Below, one piece after another: positions 27,770 through 37,438 of a stretch of DNA of 64,000 bases. The notes below the pieces were generated by a model, which searched no databases, had not been told where the DNA came from, and worked only from the letters and a program-made list of their open reading frames with translations. A program made the translations under genes and the position numbers. The stretch's first letter is position 1. Each line of letters begins with the position of its first letter. Origin of the DNA: Egbenema bharatensis (GTDB taxonomy: Bacteria; Cyanobacteriota; Cyanobacteriia; Elainellales; Elainellaceae); NCBI RefSeq assembly GCF_048077055.1, contig NZ_CP182236.1, positions 4,960,001-5,024,000 of the forward strand. Direction: 5' to 3'.

Positions 27770-27787
27770 CTTACCCCCCACCTAACC

Positions 27788-28798
27788 ATGACTTCCCTTC
27801 TCGATGTCCGTAACCTCCAAACCCAATTCTTCACCGATCGCGGCGTTGTTCATGCGGTGAATGGGGTCTCGTTCCAGGTGAATCCAGGGGAGACCGTCGG
27901 GATTGTGGGTGAGTCAGGGTCGGGGAAGAGTATTACTGTGCTGTCGGTGATGCGGTTGATTGCCTCCCCACCGGGCAAAATTGTGGGTGGGGAAGTGTGG
28001 TTTGAAGGGCGGGATTTGCTGAAGCTGAAGCTGAGAGAAATTCAGGCATTGCGCGGTAATGAAATCTCGATGATCTTTCAAGATCCGATGACTTCCCTGA
28101 ATCCGGTACTGCGGATTGAAAAGCAGATGACGGAAGCGATCCAGACTCATATGGGGCTGTCTGCATCCGCTGCCAAGAATCGGGCGATCGAACTCCTACA
28201 GCATGTGGGAATCCCTGGAGCTGCCGATCGAATTCGCAACTATCCGCACCAGTTTTCGGGGGGAATGCGACAGCGGGTGATGATTGCGATGGGATTAACC
28301 TGTAATCCAAAATTGCTGATTGCCGATGAACCAACCACTGCATTGGATGTGACGATTCAAGCCCAAATTGTGGAGCTGGTGAAACGCATTAAACAGGAGC
28401 GGAACATGGCCGTGATCTGGATTACCCACGATCTATCCCTCCTGGCCAGTTTAGCCGATCGCATTTTGGTGATGTATGCGGGGCAAATTGTCGAACAGGC
28501 TCCCCTCCTCGACCTCTACCAGAATCCCCGGCATCCCTACACCATTGGACTCCTCCAGAGCATTCCCCGGCTGGATGAACAGCGTCAGGCTCGCCTGAAA
28601 CCCATCCAGGGACTTCCCCCCAATCTGGTCAACTATCCCCAGGGTTGCCCCTTCGCTGCCCGGTGTGAGTATGCGATCGATCAGTGCCATACGGAAGATC
28701 CGCCCCTGGAATCCGTCACGGCGGAACATCAGGTTGCCTGCTGGGTGAAACCGTCTGAACCGGATATTCGCTCCACCTCTCAAGCCTCGATTGTCTGA
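27788..28798 (+). CDS. dppD: Peptide ABC transporter ATP-binding protein DppD
   Basis: A 336-residue ATPase. Walker A GESGSGKSI, the signature FSGGMRQRVMIAMG, Walker B LLIADEPTTALDVT and the C-terminal oligopeptide-transporter extension with four Cys (CPFAARCEYAIDQCHTEDP and a later ACWVK), the probable iron-sulfur site of this family. ATG 27788 is chosen because MTSLLDVRNLQTQF is the conserved start and the frame upstream is repeat DNA. It pairs with DppF to form the heterodimeric motor. Confidence 0.93.
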   Translation: MTSLLDVRNLQTQFFTDRGVVHAVNGVSFQVNPGETVGIVGESGSGKSITVLSVMRLIASPPGKIVGGEVWFEGRDLLKLKLREIQALRGNEISMIFQDPMTSLNPVLRIEKQMTEAIQTHMGLSASAAKNRAIELLQHVGIPGAADRIRNYPHQFSGGMRQRVMIAMGLTCNPKLLIADEPTTALDVTIQAQIVELVKRIKQERNMAVIWITHDLSLLASLADRILVMYAGQIVEQAPLLDLYQNPRHPYTIGLLQSIPRLDEQRQARLKPIQGLPPNLVNYPQGCPFAARCEYAIDQCHTEDPPLESVTAEHQVACWVKPSEPDIRSTSQASIV

Positions 28799-28803
28799 GC
28801 CAC

Positions 28804-28895
28804 TGGGCAATGGGCAGGCAAGATGCCTGCGCTACGGTTTATTCTTGACTCCCGCCTCCCGCCTCCCGACTCCCGACTCCCGCCTCCCGACTCCT
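28804..28895. repeat. Family A core plus heptamer tandem repeats
   Basis: GGGCAGGCAAGATGCCTG (about 28812-28829) is the short core of the family A repeats. It is followed at 28846-28892 by about seven units of the type GACTCCC / GCCTCCC. Both lie between dppD and dppF. Confidence 0.8.
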
Positions 28896-28905
28896 AACTC
28901 CCCCC

Positions 28906-29931
28906 ATGACTCACCCCCAATCCCCCCCCACGCTCCCCCATCAGCAAACGGACACTTTGCTGAAAATCGAAAACTTGAAAGTGTACTTCCCCATCATGCA
29001 GGGAATTCTGCTGCAACGGCGGACGGGCTGGGTTAAAGCCGTCGATGGGTTAAATTTCACCATTCAGCGGGGGGAAACGCTGGGGTTAGTGGGAGAATCC
29101 GGCTGTGGCAAAAGTACGACAGGGCGGGCCATCCTGCAAATGGAGCGTCCTACGGAGGGGAAGGTGCACTTTGAAGACCAGGATCTAACCACGTTACAGG
29201 GAGAAACCCTGCGGCAAATGCGGCGACGGATGCAGATGATCTTTCAGGATCCCTACGCTTCCTTAAATCCCAAAATGACCGTGGGTAATATTGTGGCAGA
29301 ACCGATCGAGGTCTTTGAGTTGGCGAGTGGCAATGCTAAGCGCAATCGAGTCCAGCATTTATTAGAAGTGGTGGGGCTGAGTCCAGAATTTATTCACCGC
29401 TATCCCCACGAATTTTCGGGAGGGCAACGGCAGCGGATTGTGATTGCGCGGGCTTTGGCCGTCAACCCAGATTTTATTGTTTGTGATGAACCGATCGCCG
29501 CACTGGATGTCTCGATTCAGGCCCAGGTGGTCAACCTGATGCAGTCCCTTCAGCAGGAGTTTGGTCTGACCTATTTATTTATTGCCCATGATCTGAGTGT
29601 TGTACGGCACATTTCCGATCGCATTGCCGTGATGTACCTGGGCAAAATTGTGGAACTGGCCGATCGGGTGTCCCTGTACGAAAATCCATTACACCCCTAT
29701 ACTCAGGCTCTCCTATCGGCTGTTCCCATTCCCGATCCAGTGGTAGAAGCGACGCGAGAACGAATTGTGCTCCAGGGGGATGTGCCCAGCCCAACGAACC
29801 CACCCAAGGGATGTCGGTTTCACACGCGCTGCCCGATCGCCGTTGAAGCCTGTCGGCACGACCCTGAACCAGAGTTTCGGGATGTGGGCAACCAGCATTA
29901 TGTGGCTTGCCATTTAGTTGAATCGGCCTAA
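28906..29931 (+). CDS. dppF: Peptide ABC transporter ATP-binding protein DppF
   Basis: A 341-residue ATPase closing the dpp operon. Walker A GESGCGKSTTGRAIL, the Q-loop segment MIFQDPYASLNPKMTV, the signature FSGGQRQRIVIARAL, Walker B FIVCDEPIAALDVS and the C-terminal Cys motif CRFHTRCPIAVEAC. The conserved start ENLKVYFPIMQGILL lies 20-odd residues in, after a Pro-rich leader coded next to the heptamer repeats. Together with DppA-D it should make a complete importer. Confidence 0.93.
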   Translation: MTHPQSPPTLPHQQTDTLLKIENLKVYFPIMQGILLQRRTGWVKAVDGLNFTIQRGETLGLVGESGCGKSTTGRAILQMERPTEGKVHFEDQDLTTLQGETLRQMRRRMQMIFQDPYASLNPKMTVGNIVAEPIEVFELASGNAKRNRVQHLLEVVGLSPEFIHRYPHEFSGGQRQRIVIARALAVNPDFIVCDEPIAALDVSIQAQVVNLMQSLQQEFGLTYLFIAHDLSVVRHISDRIAVMYLGKIVELADRVSLYENPLHPYTQALLSAVPIPDPVVEATRERIVLQGDVPSPTNPPKGCRFHTRCPIAVEACRHDPEPEFRDVGNQHYVACHLVESA

Positions 29932-30077
29932 TCAACTTCTCTCTCTAGATAGTTGCTGCGGCAAGGCAATTCACTTAATCCTGAAGAATTACAGGGCGCA
30001 TCATCCCATTCGTACTTGATCTTGAAACGGTTTTGTTCTACTAACATTTGTTCTCTAGAACTGCTTATGCTGAATGC

Positions 30078-33000
30078 ATGAAAAGACTGATCCGCATTGA
30101 TACGCTGCAATGGTTTATTGGCGGCTACATTGCCCTCCGGGGTGCGCTGATGCTAGTCGCACCTCATACTTTGACGGCACATGTATTTGTGCCCATTCAG
30201 CCCTATTTGCCCTGGCTGGGAAGCCTGCAAGTGATTGGAGGGGCTGCCCTGATTGCTGCAGCGGCCCTTACCCCCCGACGATCGCTGGTTCAGATCGCCC
30301 ATCTTTTAGCAGGGATATCCTTGCTTCAGGCATCGATCGGGCATACTCTGGCAGGCACCTGGACTGGCGCAGCCGGGTTTGGAGTCTTGGCCCTGGGAAC
30401 GGCGATCGCCCCGTTTTTAGCCCGTACCCAATGGCACACCCCTAGAGTCAGCGATGTTGATTGGTTTGTCTGCCTGATGGGGATGCGGCTCACCCTGGAT
30501 GGGCTACTCATGCTTTTCCCGTTCAATCAACAGTTTGAGGCTGCTCTCTACGATCCGATTCGTACCCATATTCCGCTCTACGGCATGGGGCATCTTGCGG
30601 CGGGCATTTTACTGCTGGTAGTGGTTAGATTTCCCGTGCAGCGACGCTGGGAACAGGGGGTTTACCTGCTGGCAGCGGTTGTTCTCTGGTCATGGACACT
30701 GGGGTTAGGGATTCCCACCTGGAATTCGTTTTTGTATTCCGGTGGCTTAGGAACCGTTCTCGCCCTTTCTCCCTGGTTGCGATCCCAATTGTCGCGCCTG
30801 AATCATGCCTCCCTGCAAACCCAGTTGATCATGACGCTGGTGGGTATTGTGACGCTTCCCCTGCTGTTTGTCGTTGCCTGGGTGACATTTCCCCAGGAGC
30901 AGGCTGTGACTGACCGAGCTTTAACGGTGCAGCAAACCCTGGCTGTAGCCCTGGCGCAAGACACTGAGAACTATGTTGCCCTCCATCAAGCTGCGATCCT
31001 TGCCCTGGCCAATCAACCCAATCTAACGAATCTGAGTGTAGAGGAGCAGCAAGAACAGCTCCAGGTTTTCAATCAAGCCTACCCTAACCTGGTGGTGTTC
31101 AGTACTTTTGATGCTGAGGGAAATGCGATCGCCCGCAGTGATACCAACCCGCCTGGCCCATCGATCGCTGAATTACCCCTTTATGATCAGGTTCGTCGCA
31201 CCGGGGAACCCGCGATGGAAATTAGAGTCGGACGGGTCATCCAGGAACCCTTGCTCGTCTTTGCGGCTCCGATTTCAGGCAGCAATGGTGAATTTGCTGG
31301 GGTGGCAACGGGCGCGATCGAAACCCGCCGCATTGCCGAACAACTGGCCCGGGCGAGTTTTAATGCCGATGTCACCGCCTATCTGGTGGATGATCAGGGA
31401 CAGCTCATTGCTCATTCCGATCCCACAGGTGTTGAATCTTTGACGGATGCTGCCGATCGACCTTCCGTTCAGGCAACCCTTTCTTTCAATGAAACAGACA
31501 ATGAAACAGAAACTGGAGAGTTGAAGTACTGGAATGGTTCAGCCTGGAAACTGGCCGGTTATGCTCGAATTCCGGTATTTAATTGGAGCGTCGTCGTAGA
31601 ACGTCCCCTCGATCATGTTTTAGCCACCGTCAACCGAGGGCGCGATCGAGACTTTGGCATTCTGCTGTTAGTGACGATCGGGGCTTTGCTCGTCGCTTCT
31701 CTGCTCGCTCGTCGCTTAACCCGTCCTCTGACGGTGCTAACCCATGCTTCTACCCAATTTGCAGTGGGCGATCCCTCAGCCCCTCTCCCCCGCAGCAACA
31801 TCACTGAAATTACCCAGCTCTCCACGGCCTTTGGAGAAATGCGAACTCGCCTGGCCCAGCGTACCGCCGAGCGAGATCAGGCAGAAGTGGAATTACAGCG
31901 GAGTGAAGCCAAACTGCGACGGTTGGTGGAGTCCAATGTGATTGGGGTGATGGTCGTCAACTTTGAGGGGATGATTCTGGAAGCCAATGATGCCTTTCTC
32001 AATATGGTGGGTTATACCAGTGCAGATCTCCAGCAGGGACGGATTAATTGGGCGGCCATGACTCCCCCGGAGTATCAGCCGCAGGATGAAGCAAAAATAG
32101 CAGAAATTAAACAGACTGGAGCCTGTACGCCCTTTGAAAAAGCATACTTTCACAAAGATGGGTATCGAGTGCCGATCCTGATCGGCGTTGCCCTGCTGCC
32201 CGATCGCCAGGATAGCTGTATTTGCTTCATTCTTGATCTGACTGCACGTAAACAGGCGGCGGAAGAAGTTTTGAAGCTGAATCAATCCCTCGATCGCCAG
32301 GTGAAAAAGCTGGAAACCTTGCTGGAGGTGATCCCGATCGGCATTGGAATTGCAGAGGATCCGCAGTGTCAGGTGATTCGGATTAATCCCAGTTTTGCCG
32401 AACAGTTGGGAATCTCTTCTAAGATTAATGCATCTTTGAGTGCAGCCCCTGACGCTCGACCCACCACCTTCAAGGTCTATCAGGACAACAAAGAACTGGA
32501 GCCAGATGAACTCCCCATGCAGTATGCTGCTCTCCACGGCGTAGAGGTACGCGATCTGGAATTGGATGTGGTGCGAGCGGATGGGAAGGTGGTGAAATTG
32601 CTGGAATATGCCGCGCCTTTATTTGATGAGGATGGCCAGACGATCGGCAGTGTGGGGGCCTTTGTAGACATTACGGCACGGGTGCAGGCAGAGGCAGAAA
32701 TTCGCAAGCTGAATGAAACCCTGGAGCAACGAGTCCAGGAGCGCACGGCTCAGTTGGAGGCTGCCAATAAGGAACTAGAATCTTTCTCCTATTCGGTGTC
32801 CCATGATCTGCGTGCTCCTTTGCGGCATATCGATGGGTTTGTCAAACTTTTGCAGGTGCGGTTGGAATCAACTCCGCTGGATGCCCTCAGCCAACGCTAC
32901 CTGAATATCATCACGGAAACGACTCAGCAAGCGGGCAGATTGATTGATGATTTGCTGTCTTTCTCCCGCACTGGACGGACTGAAATGCGGTGGATGGCGA

Positions 33001-33482
33001 TCGATCTGAATCAGTTAATGAAGGAAGTCCAGAAAGAAATGAAGCCTGAAACCGTGGGGCGAAACATTCACTGGCGCATTGCATCCTTGCCAACAGTGAA
33101 TGGCGATCCGTCGATGTTGCGGTTGGTGCTGCAAAATTTGCTGGAGAATGCGTTGAAGTATACGCGATTGCGTTCTGAAGTTGAGATTGAAGTGGGTACA
33201 TTCAGCCGAGAGCAGGATGATGTCATTTTCGTCCGCGATAATGGGATTGGCTTTGATATGCGATATGTCCATAAGCTGTTCGGAGTTTTCCAACGCTTGC
33301 ACAACGATACGCAGTTTGAAGGAACCGGGATAGGGCTGGCGAACGTTCAGCGGATCGTTCATCGACATGGTGGGGAAGTTTGGGCAGAAGGGGCGATCGA
33401 CGAAGGGGCAACGTTTTACTTTTCGCTTCCCCGATCTGAAGCCACGCATGCATCCCTTGTAGGCAGTGAGGGAGTAGGATGA
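30078..33482 (+). CDS. Membrane sensor histidine kinase (Cache, HAMP, two PAS)
   Basis: A 1134-residue kinase. Residues 1-235 form about seven membrane helices of unknown type, followed by a helix at about 245-265, an extracytoplasmic Cache-like sensor (265-500), a helix (about 510-530) and a HAMP domain. Two PAS domains (about 605-860) come next, then a coiled coil (LEQRVQERTAQLEAANKELESF). The kinase core has SYSVSHDLRAPLRHIDGF (phospho-His), the N box LQNLLENALKYT and RDNGIGFDMRYVHKLFGVFQRLH with GTGIGLANVQRI. The core is of the Cph1-like kind that usually signals to a small CheY-like regulator, but none is adjacent. ATG 30078 is chosen before the conserved first helix. Confidence 0.9.
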   Translation: MKRLIRIDTLQWFIGGYIALRGALMLVAPHTLTAHVFVPIQPYLPWLGSLQVIGGAALIAAAALTPRRSLVQIAHLLAGISLLQASIGHTLAGTWTGAAGFGVLALGTAIAPFLARTQWHTPRVSDVDWFVCLMGMRLTLDGLLMLFPFNQQFEAALYDPIRTHIPLYGMGHLAAGILLLVVVRFPVQRRWEQGVYLLAAVVLWSWTLGLGIPTWNSFLYSGGLGTVLALSPWLRSQLSRLNHASLQTQLIMTLVGIVTLPLLFVVAWVTFPQEQAVTDRALTVQQTLAVALAQDTENYVALHQAAILALANQPNLTNLSVEEQQEQLQVFNQAYPNLVVFSTFDAEGNAIARSDTNPPGPSIAELPLYDQVRRTGEPAMEIRVGRVIQEPLLVFAAPISGSNGEFAGVATGAIETRRIAEQLARASFNADVTAYLVDDQGQLIAHSDPTGVESLTDAADRPSVQATLSFNETDNETETGELKYWNGSAWKLAGYARIPVFNWSVVVERPLDHVLATVNRGRDRDFGILLLVTIGALLVASLLARRLTRPLTVLTHASTQFAVGDPSAPLPRSNITEITQLSTAFGEMRTRLAQRTAERDQAEVELQRSEAKLRRLVESNVIGVMVVNFEGMILEANDAFLNMVGYTSADLQQGRINWAAMTPPEYQPQDEAKIAEIKQTGACTPFEKAYFHKDGYRVPILIGVALLPDRQDSCICFILDLTARKQAAEEVLKLNQSLDRQVKKLETLLEVIPIGIGIAEDPQCQVIRINPSFAEQLGISSKINASLSAAPDARPTTFKVYQDNKELEPDELPMQYAALHGVEVRDLELDVVRADGKVVKLLEYAAPLFDEDGQTIGSVGAFVDITARVQAEAEIRKLNETLEQRVQERTAQLEAANKELESFSYSVSHDLRAPLRHIDGFVKLLQVRLESTPLDALSQRYLNIITETTQQAGRLIDDLLSFSRTGRTEMRWMAIDLNQLMKEVQKEMKPETVGRNIHWRIASLPTVNGDPSMLRLVLQNLLENALKYTRLRSEVEIEVGTFSREQDDVIFVRDNGIGFDMRYVHKLFGVFQRLHNDTQFEGTGIGLANVQRIVHRHGGEVWAEGAIDEGATFYFSLPRSEATHASLVGSEGVG

Positions 33483-33673
33483 GTCGCCTTCAACGGGGAG
33501 TGATTGCTCCTCTGAAAAGAGGCTACAATGGGTGAGCATTTTGAGATCTAAAAGCGATTGAGGTGGCGTGCTCAATGGACTGGATCAGCAAGATGCTCAC
33601 CTGACAAACGTTGCGATTTGATCAGTGCTGACGCTTTTACCCAGGAGATCCCCATTCCTTCTAGAGGTGAATC

Positions 33674-34225
33674 ATGTCCCTAGTTGTTGTTGAAACCCAA
33701 TACGATGAACCAACTAGTTTTGAGCAGATGAGTGCAGAAGAGGAGCGGCTAACTCCCTGCTTAACGGCCCGTCAGGCAACATGGCAGTATTCGTTGCTCT
33801 CAAAAGATCGTTGTCGCATGATTTGTATCTATAAAGCCCTCGATGCAGAATCTGTTCGCACTGGATATCACACTGCCAGGGTCTTTTTTAGTCGCACCTG
33901 GGGCGGGGAATTACTCGAACCCCAAAATCGTCAGTCCCAGACATCCGAAATTTCCCGCGTTGTGCTCGAAGCAGCCTACCCTGCCCTCAGTCCGGCGGAA
34001 TGGGCTGAGATTCAAAGCAAGTTGCTGCACATTTTCTCACAATCGGGAATTACGGGGAAGGCTTATCGGTCGCTGGATCGCAGCACAGTGGTTTGGGAAT
34101 TGTCGGGGACTGAAGTGGAGCCAATCCAGGAGGCACTGAACCAGGCAGACATCCGCTACAACCGCATCTGGACAGCCGATTTGCTTAATCTCGAAACATG
34201 GGCCAGCCTTAGTTCCGCTTCGTAG
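33674..34225 (+). CDS. DUF4242-like protein
   Basis: A 183-residue protein. The first 75 residues fit the DUF4242 pattern (SLVVVETQYDEP, WQYSLLSKDRCRMICIYKALDAESVRTGYHTA), a ferredoxin-like fold found in the nickel-responsive SCO4226 and many uncharacterised proteins. The second half (AAYPALSPAEWAEIQSKLLHIF to DLLNLETWASL) may be a second, more divergent copy of about the same fold. The ribosome site CTAGAGGTGA lies upstream of ATG 33674. It follows the kinase by 190 bp, but a functional link is only a guess. Confidence 0.55.
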   Translation: MSLVVVETQYDEPTSFEQMSAEEERLTPCLTARQATWQYSLLSKDRCRMICIYKALDAESVRTGYHTARVFFSRTWGGELLEPQNRQSQTSEISRVVLEAAYPALSPAEWAEIQSKLLHIFSQSGITGKAYRSLDRSTVVWELSGTEVEPIQEALNQADIRYNRIWTADLLNLETWASLSSAS

Positions 34226-34395
34226 GAATTTCATCGTATCCCATCCTTCTGCCGAAAACTATCGCTGCAATGTCATTGTGTAGGGACATCTGCGGAACGC
34301 TTTGGGGACGCTTTGGGAACGCCTCGATCGCTAGTGTAGGTTCAGATGCCAAACAAAGGCATTCTATCCTGAACTTTACTCTTTGATGCGAGGTA

Positions 34396-35472
34396 ATGAT
34401 GACGACTCAAACCATTGATCCAACCAAAGCAGAAGCCTTTGCCGAACGGATGATTGACATTTTGAATAGTGGTGCGGTGACGCTGTTGACCTCGATCGGT
34501 CATCGTACGGAACTGTTCGACACCATGGCGGAGCTACCCCCTGCTACCAGTCCGCAAATTGCCGATGCCGCCGGACTCAACGAACGCTACGTCCGGGAAT
34601 GGCTGAATGGTATGGTAACAGCCCGCCTGGTGGAGTATGACCCGATCGCCAAAACCTACTGCCTTCCGGCTGAACATGCAGCTTTTCTGACCAGAGCCGC
34701 AGCTTCCGATAACATTGCCCCCTTCACTCAATACATTGCTTTGATGGGAACCGTGGAAGACAAGGTGATCGACTGCTTTTACAAAGGCGGTGGCGTTCCC
34801 TATTCTGAGTACAAACGCTTCCATGAAGTGATGGCAGAAGATAGCGGTCAAACCGTTGTGCCTGCCTTGTTCGAGCACATCCTGCCCCTGATTCCCGGAC
34901 TGACGGAAGCATTGGAGCGAGGGATTGAGGTGATGGATTTGGGTTGCGGTCGAGGTCGCGCTCTGGTCAAACTGGCTGAAGCGTTTCCCAACAGTCGGTT
35001 TACAGGCTATGACTTTTCTGGAGAAGCGATCGCCTATGCCAATTCCGCAGTGCAACGTCGGAACCTGAGCAATGTCCAGTTTCAGGTGAAGGATGCGGCC
35101 ACCCTGGAAGAGTTCGATCGCTACGACTTGATCACCACCTTTGATGCGATTCATGATCAGGCCAGACCCGATCGCGTGTTGCAAAACATCTACCATGCTC
35201 TGAAACCGGATGGAGTGTATTTGATGCAGGATATTCACGCTTCTACCGATGTCAGTGGTAACCTGGAACACCCCGTTGGGACATTACTCTATATGCTTTC
35301 CTGTATGCATTGTATGACGGTTTCCTTAGCCTATGGGGGTATGGGTTTGGGAACGATGTGGGGACAGGAAAAAGCATTGCAAATGTTAAGTGATGCCGGA
35401 TTTACTCGAGTGGAAATTAAACAGTTGGCGCACGATTTTCAGAATGACTACTATATCATTCACAAGAACTAA
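34396..35472 (+). CDS. Winged-helix class I SAM methyltransferase
   Basis: A 358-residue enzyme. The N-terminal 90 residues form a winged helix (AGLNERYVREWLNGMVTARLVEYD) as in Rv2258c-like methyltransferases. The SAM-binding core has motif I VMDLGCGRGRALVKLAEAFP, then FTGYDFSGEAIAYAN and DAIHDQARPDRVLQNIYHALKPDGVYLMQD. The C-terminus is LAHDFQNDYYIIHKN. The substrate is unknown and there is no biosynthetic cluster around it. It could start at 34396 or the adjacent ATG 34399; GAGG lies just upstream. Confidence 0.85.
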   Translation: MMTTQTIDPTKAEAFAERMIDILNSGAVTLLTSIGHRTELFDTMAELPPATSPQIADAAGLNERYVREWLNGMVTARLVEYDPIAKTYCLPAEHAAFLTRAAASDNIAPFTQYIALMGTVEDKVIDCFYKGGGVPYSEYKRFHEVMAEDSGQTVVPALFEHILPLIPGLTEALERGIEVMDLGCGRGRALVKLAEAFPNSRFTGYDFSGEAIAYANSAVQRRNLSNVQFQVKDAATLEEFDRYDLITTFDAIHDQARPDRVLQNIYHALKPDGVYLMQDIHASTDVSGNLEHPVGTLLYMLSCMHCMTVSLAYGGMGLGTMWGQEKALQMLSDAGFTRVEIKQLAHDFQNDYYIIHKN

Positions 35473-36010
35473 TTTTTCTCGGAATAACCCAGTGCAACAC
35501 TCCCGTCCGATCGCCCCCCGATCTCCCTACCATTTAGGAGCAAGTACCCATGTGTCAAATCTGCACGATTGCCGTCCGCTATTCCCGTCATCCAACCGAT
35601 CGCCCCCAACTCAATTCTCAGGTTTTCACTCAGGTCTTCAATCTCAGCCAGTTTTCCTCTGCAATGGATGGAAGGCGATCGGGTGAGGCGATTCAAACTC
35701 ATGCGAGGAGTGGCGTGGGCCATCCATCCCCCCTGATTTTAAATTACAGTAGGGGGAAGCAGGCTCAGTTCCATCCTTCCAACCATACTTTTCTCCGCCC
35801 CTTCTCCATACTTTAGATCCATACTTTCCTGTAAAGACAATCACCAGACGGCACTTTATGGTTGTAGATGTCGATGATTCTGATTCAGTGGAACAGTAAT
35901 ATCAATCCCAATCAATTGAACGGTTGATATTTTGTCCTGGAAGTCGTAGCGATCGTTTCCTGAGAAGTATTTAACTGATTCTGCTCTTTTGCCAAAGTGA
36001 GATCTGAGCC
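35473..36010. other. Gap; one doubtful small ORF
   Basis: About 540 bp without a confident gene. An 88-codon ORF (35550-35816, plus) has a good ribosome site (AGGAGC) and starts MCQICTIAVRY, but its second half looks like non-coding or repeat DNA. It may be a remnant or a frameshifted small gene. No RNA is recognised. Confidence 0.25.
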
Positions 36011-36427
36011 ATGCGTTTCCTCAATTCAGTTTGCATCACGATCGCTATCCTATCCGCTGCTTTTATCGGGGGGCATCTCACTGCGGGGGAAGCCTGGATA
36101 GAGACGGAGAGCTTTTTTACCTGGGAAACGGTTCCCAATGCACTGGGTAATCCTGAACCCGGTAATCCTGATGTTGCGTTGGAACCCTGGTACATCAACA
36201 CTCGCCTGGTGATTCGTCGCGGAGATTTCGTTACCTTTGAAGCGGCCAGCCCAGATGGGCAATATGTCCAGTTTTATGGCAACTGTCAGACTACTCAGAT
36301 TCTGCCGCAGTTCGTTGGAGAATTCCTGAGCCTGACTCGGGTTCGCTATTATCCTTCCGCAGCAGAGTGGCAGGTAGCAACCGATTGGCAAGCGGGTTTA
36401 CTTCAGTTCGCCTGTAATGCAACTTAG
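36011..36427 (+). CDS. Hypothetical secreted protein
   Basis: A 138-residue protein with an N-terminal signal-like helix (FLNSVCITIAILSAAFIGG) and a soluble beta-rich part (PWYINTRLVIRRGDFVTFEAAS, GQYVQFYGNCQTTQI, VGEFLSLTRVRYYP). Two Cys lie in the mature region and could form a disulfide. Its stop codon lies 2-4 bp before the first copy of the 223-bp direct repeat, so the insertion or duplication that made the repeat may have trimmed the original C-terminus. No family is recognised. Confidence 0.55.
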   Translation: MRFLNSVCITIAILSAAFIGGHLTAGEAWIETESFFTWETVPNALGNPEPGNPDVALEPWYINTRLVIRRGDFVTFEAASPDGQYVQFYGNCQTTQILPQFVGEFLSLTRVRYYPSAAEWQVATDWQAGLLQFACNAT

Positions 36428-36428
36428 C

Positions 36429-36651
36429 GTGCCGCTTCGGACTTACCAACGCTGGATTGCTGGAAAGACGAAGGCAAAGCTCACGCCGCGCCAGTGGAAA
36501 GCCCTGATGCAAATTTTGCAGTTTCAAGTTGGGGATATTCCTGATGATTTTGGCCCGGTTGAGCCAGAGTAGGGGAGGCGATCGGTTCTGTCATCCAATC
36601 ACCCGCAGATGAATCGCGGGCTATCTGAGAAAGTCCACTGAAGCTGGACTG
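36429..36651 (+). pseudogene. Truncated duplicate of HTH regulator (direct repeat, copy 1)
   Basis: These 223 bp match 37896-38119 with seven substitutions and one single-base indel. They contain the last 47 codons of the HTH gene (VPLRTYQRWIAG to GPVEPE, stop at 36570-36572) and about 80 bp of downstream DNA, but not the N-terminal half, start codon or promoter. It is therefore a non-functional partial copy that marks the left edge of the toxin-antitoxin segment. Confidence 0.9.
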
Positions 36652-36756
36652 GGGCGATCGCCAGATGAAGCAGGATTTTAACCCATTTACGGGCGTTAAG
36701 GCGCGTGGATTAAGTACCCTGACTATGGTTCTGCCTCTTTAACTATTCAATTGCCA

Positions 36757-37104
36757 CTATAGATCTTGGTTGGCAATAATTTCTCGAATCTTATCGACTG
36801 CGATGGTGTGCTGATCGGACTTGGAGTAAATCGTCACCAGTAGGATGGAAGCGGAACCTTTAAGCTGGTAGATAAGGCGATAGCCTGCACTCTTACCTTT
36901 TTGAATATCGCTGTTTTTGAGCCGAACTTTGAAGACCGTATAACCCGTTCCAGAAATTTGATCGCCAATTAAGTTACCAGATTGAAGACTATCGATTAAG
37001 GGTTGAAGGTCGGTTTGAATGCGCCGATATCGTTTGGCCAGGGTTCGCAACCGATCTTTGAATTCGTCAGAGAAGAGAAGTTCAAATTGAGCACCATCAG
37101 ACAT
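36757..37104 (-). CDS. RelE/ParE-family toxin
   Basis: A 115-residue type II toxin of the RelE/ParE superfamily, which are mostly ribosome-dependent mRNA nucleases or gyrase inhibitors. The fold is visible in FELLFSDEFKDRLRTLAKRYRRIQTD, SGTGYTVFKVRLKNSDI, AGYRLIYQLKGSASILLVTIYSKSDQH. The start ATG 37104 overlaps the antitoxin stop by 8 bases (ATGTCTGA), so the two are translationally coupled; earlier ATGs at 37113 and 37149 are also in frame. The cassette sits between the two 223-bp repeats. Confidence 0.8.
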   Translation of the reverse strand: MSDGAQFELLFSDEFKDRLRTLAKRYRRIQTDLQPLIDSLQSGNLIGDQISGTGYTVFKVRLKNSDIQKGKSAGYRLIYQLKGSASILLVTIYSKSDQHTIAVDKIREIIANQDL

Positions 37105-37411
37105 CAATACCATCCCACAGTTCAGAGATGGGGTGAGTTTTGCCTTCACGAATTTGTTGAAGAGAGGTGCGGAGGCTTTCTAGGACAAGTGCTTCGGGTT
37201 CGTCATCAGGATCGGCTACGATCGCCGCAGAGATATGAATATTGCGGTTGGTCAGGAGTTGTTGAAATTCGGAATGGGAGATTCCTGCAAGTTGAGTAGC
37301 CTGGTCAAATGTAATATGTTGTTGTTGGAGAAGGGCGATCGAAATTTCTTGAGTCAGAGTTGCCTGATCCAATCGGGTGAGATCGTCGGGTAGGTCGATC
37401 GTGATTTGCAT
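37097..37411 (-). CDS. UPF0175-like antitoxin
   Basis: A 104-residue protein whose first 60 residues fit the UPF0175 pattern (QITIDLPDDL, then EISIALLQQQHITFDQATQLAGISHSEFQQLL). This small helix-turn-helix antitoxin family often precedes RelE- or PIN-type toxins. The C-terminal part (ADPDDEPEALVLESLRTSLQQIREGKTHPISELWDGID) is a longer tail with the REGKTHPISELWDGI motif seen in antitoxins that wrap RelE/ParE toxins. It comes first in the pair, with the toxin overlapping by 8 bp. Confidence 0.75.
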   Translation of the reverse strand: MQITIDLPDDLTRLDQATLTQEISIALLQQQHITFDQATQLAGISHSEFQQLLTNRNIHISAAIVADPDDEPEALVLESLRTSLQQIREGKTHPISELWDGIDV

Positions 37412-37438
37412 GAGGGTTATCGTCTCTACAGTTCTATT

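Noticed and set aside
34534..35271. 245-codon minus-strand ORF opposite the methyltransferase
   Set aside because: The forward frame has all SAM motifs; the reverse frame has none.
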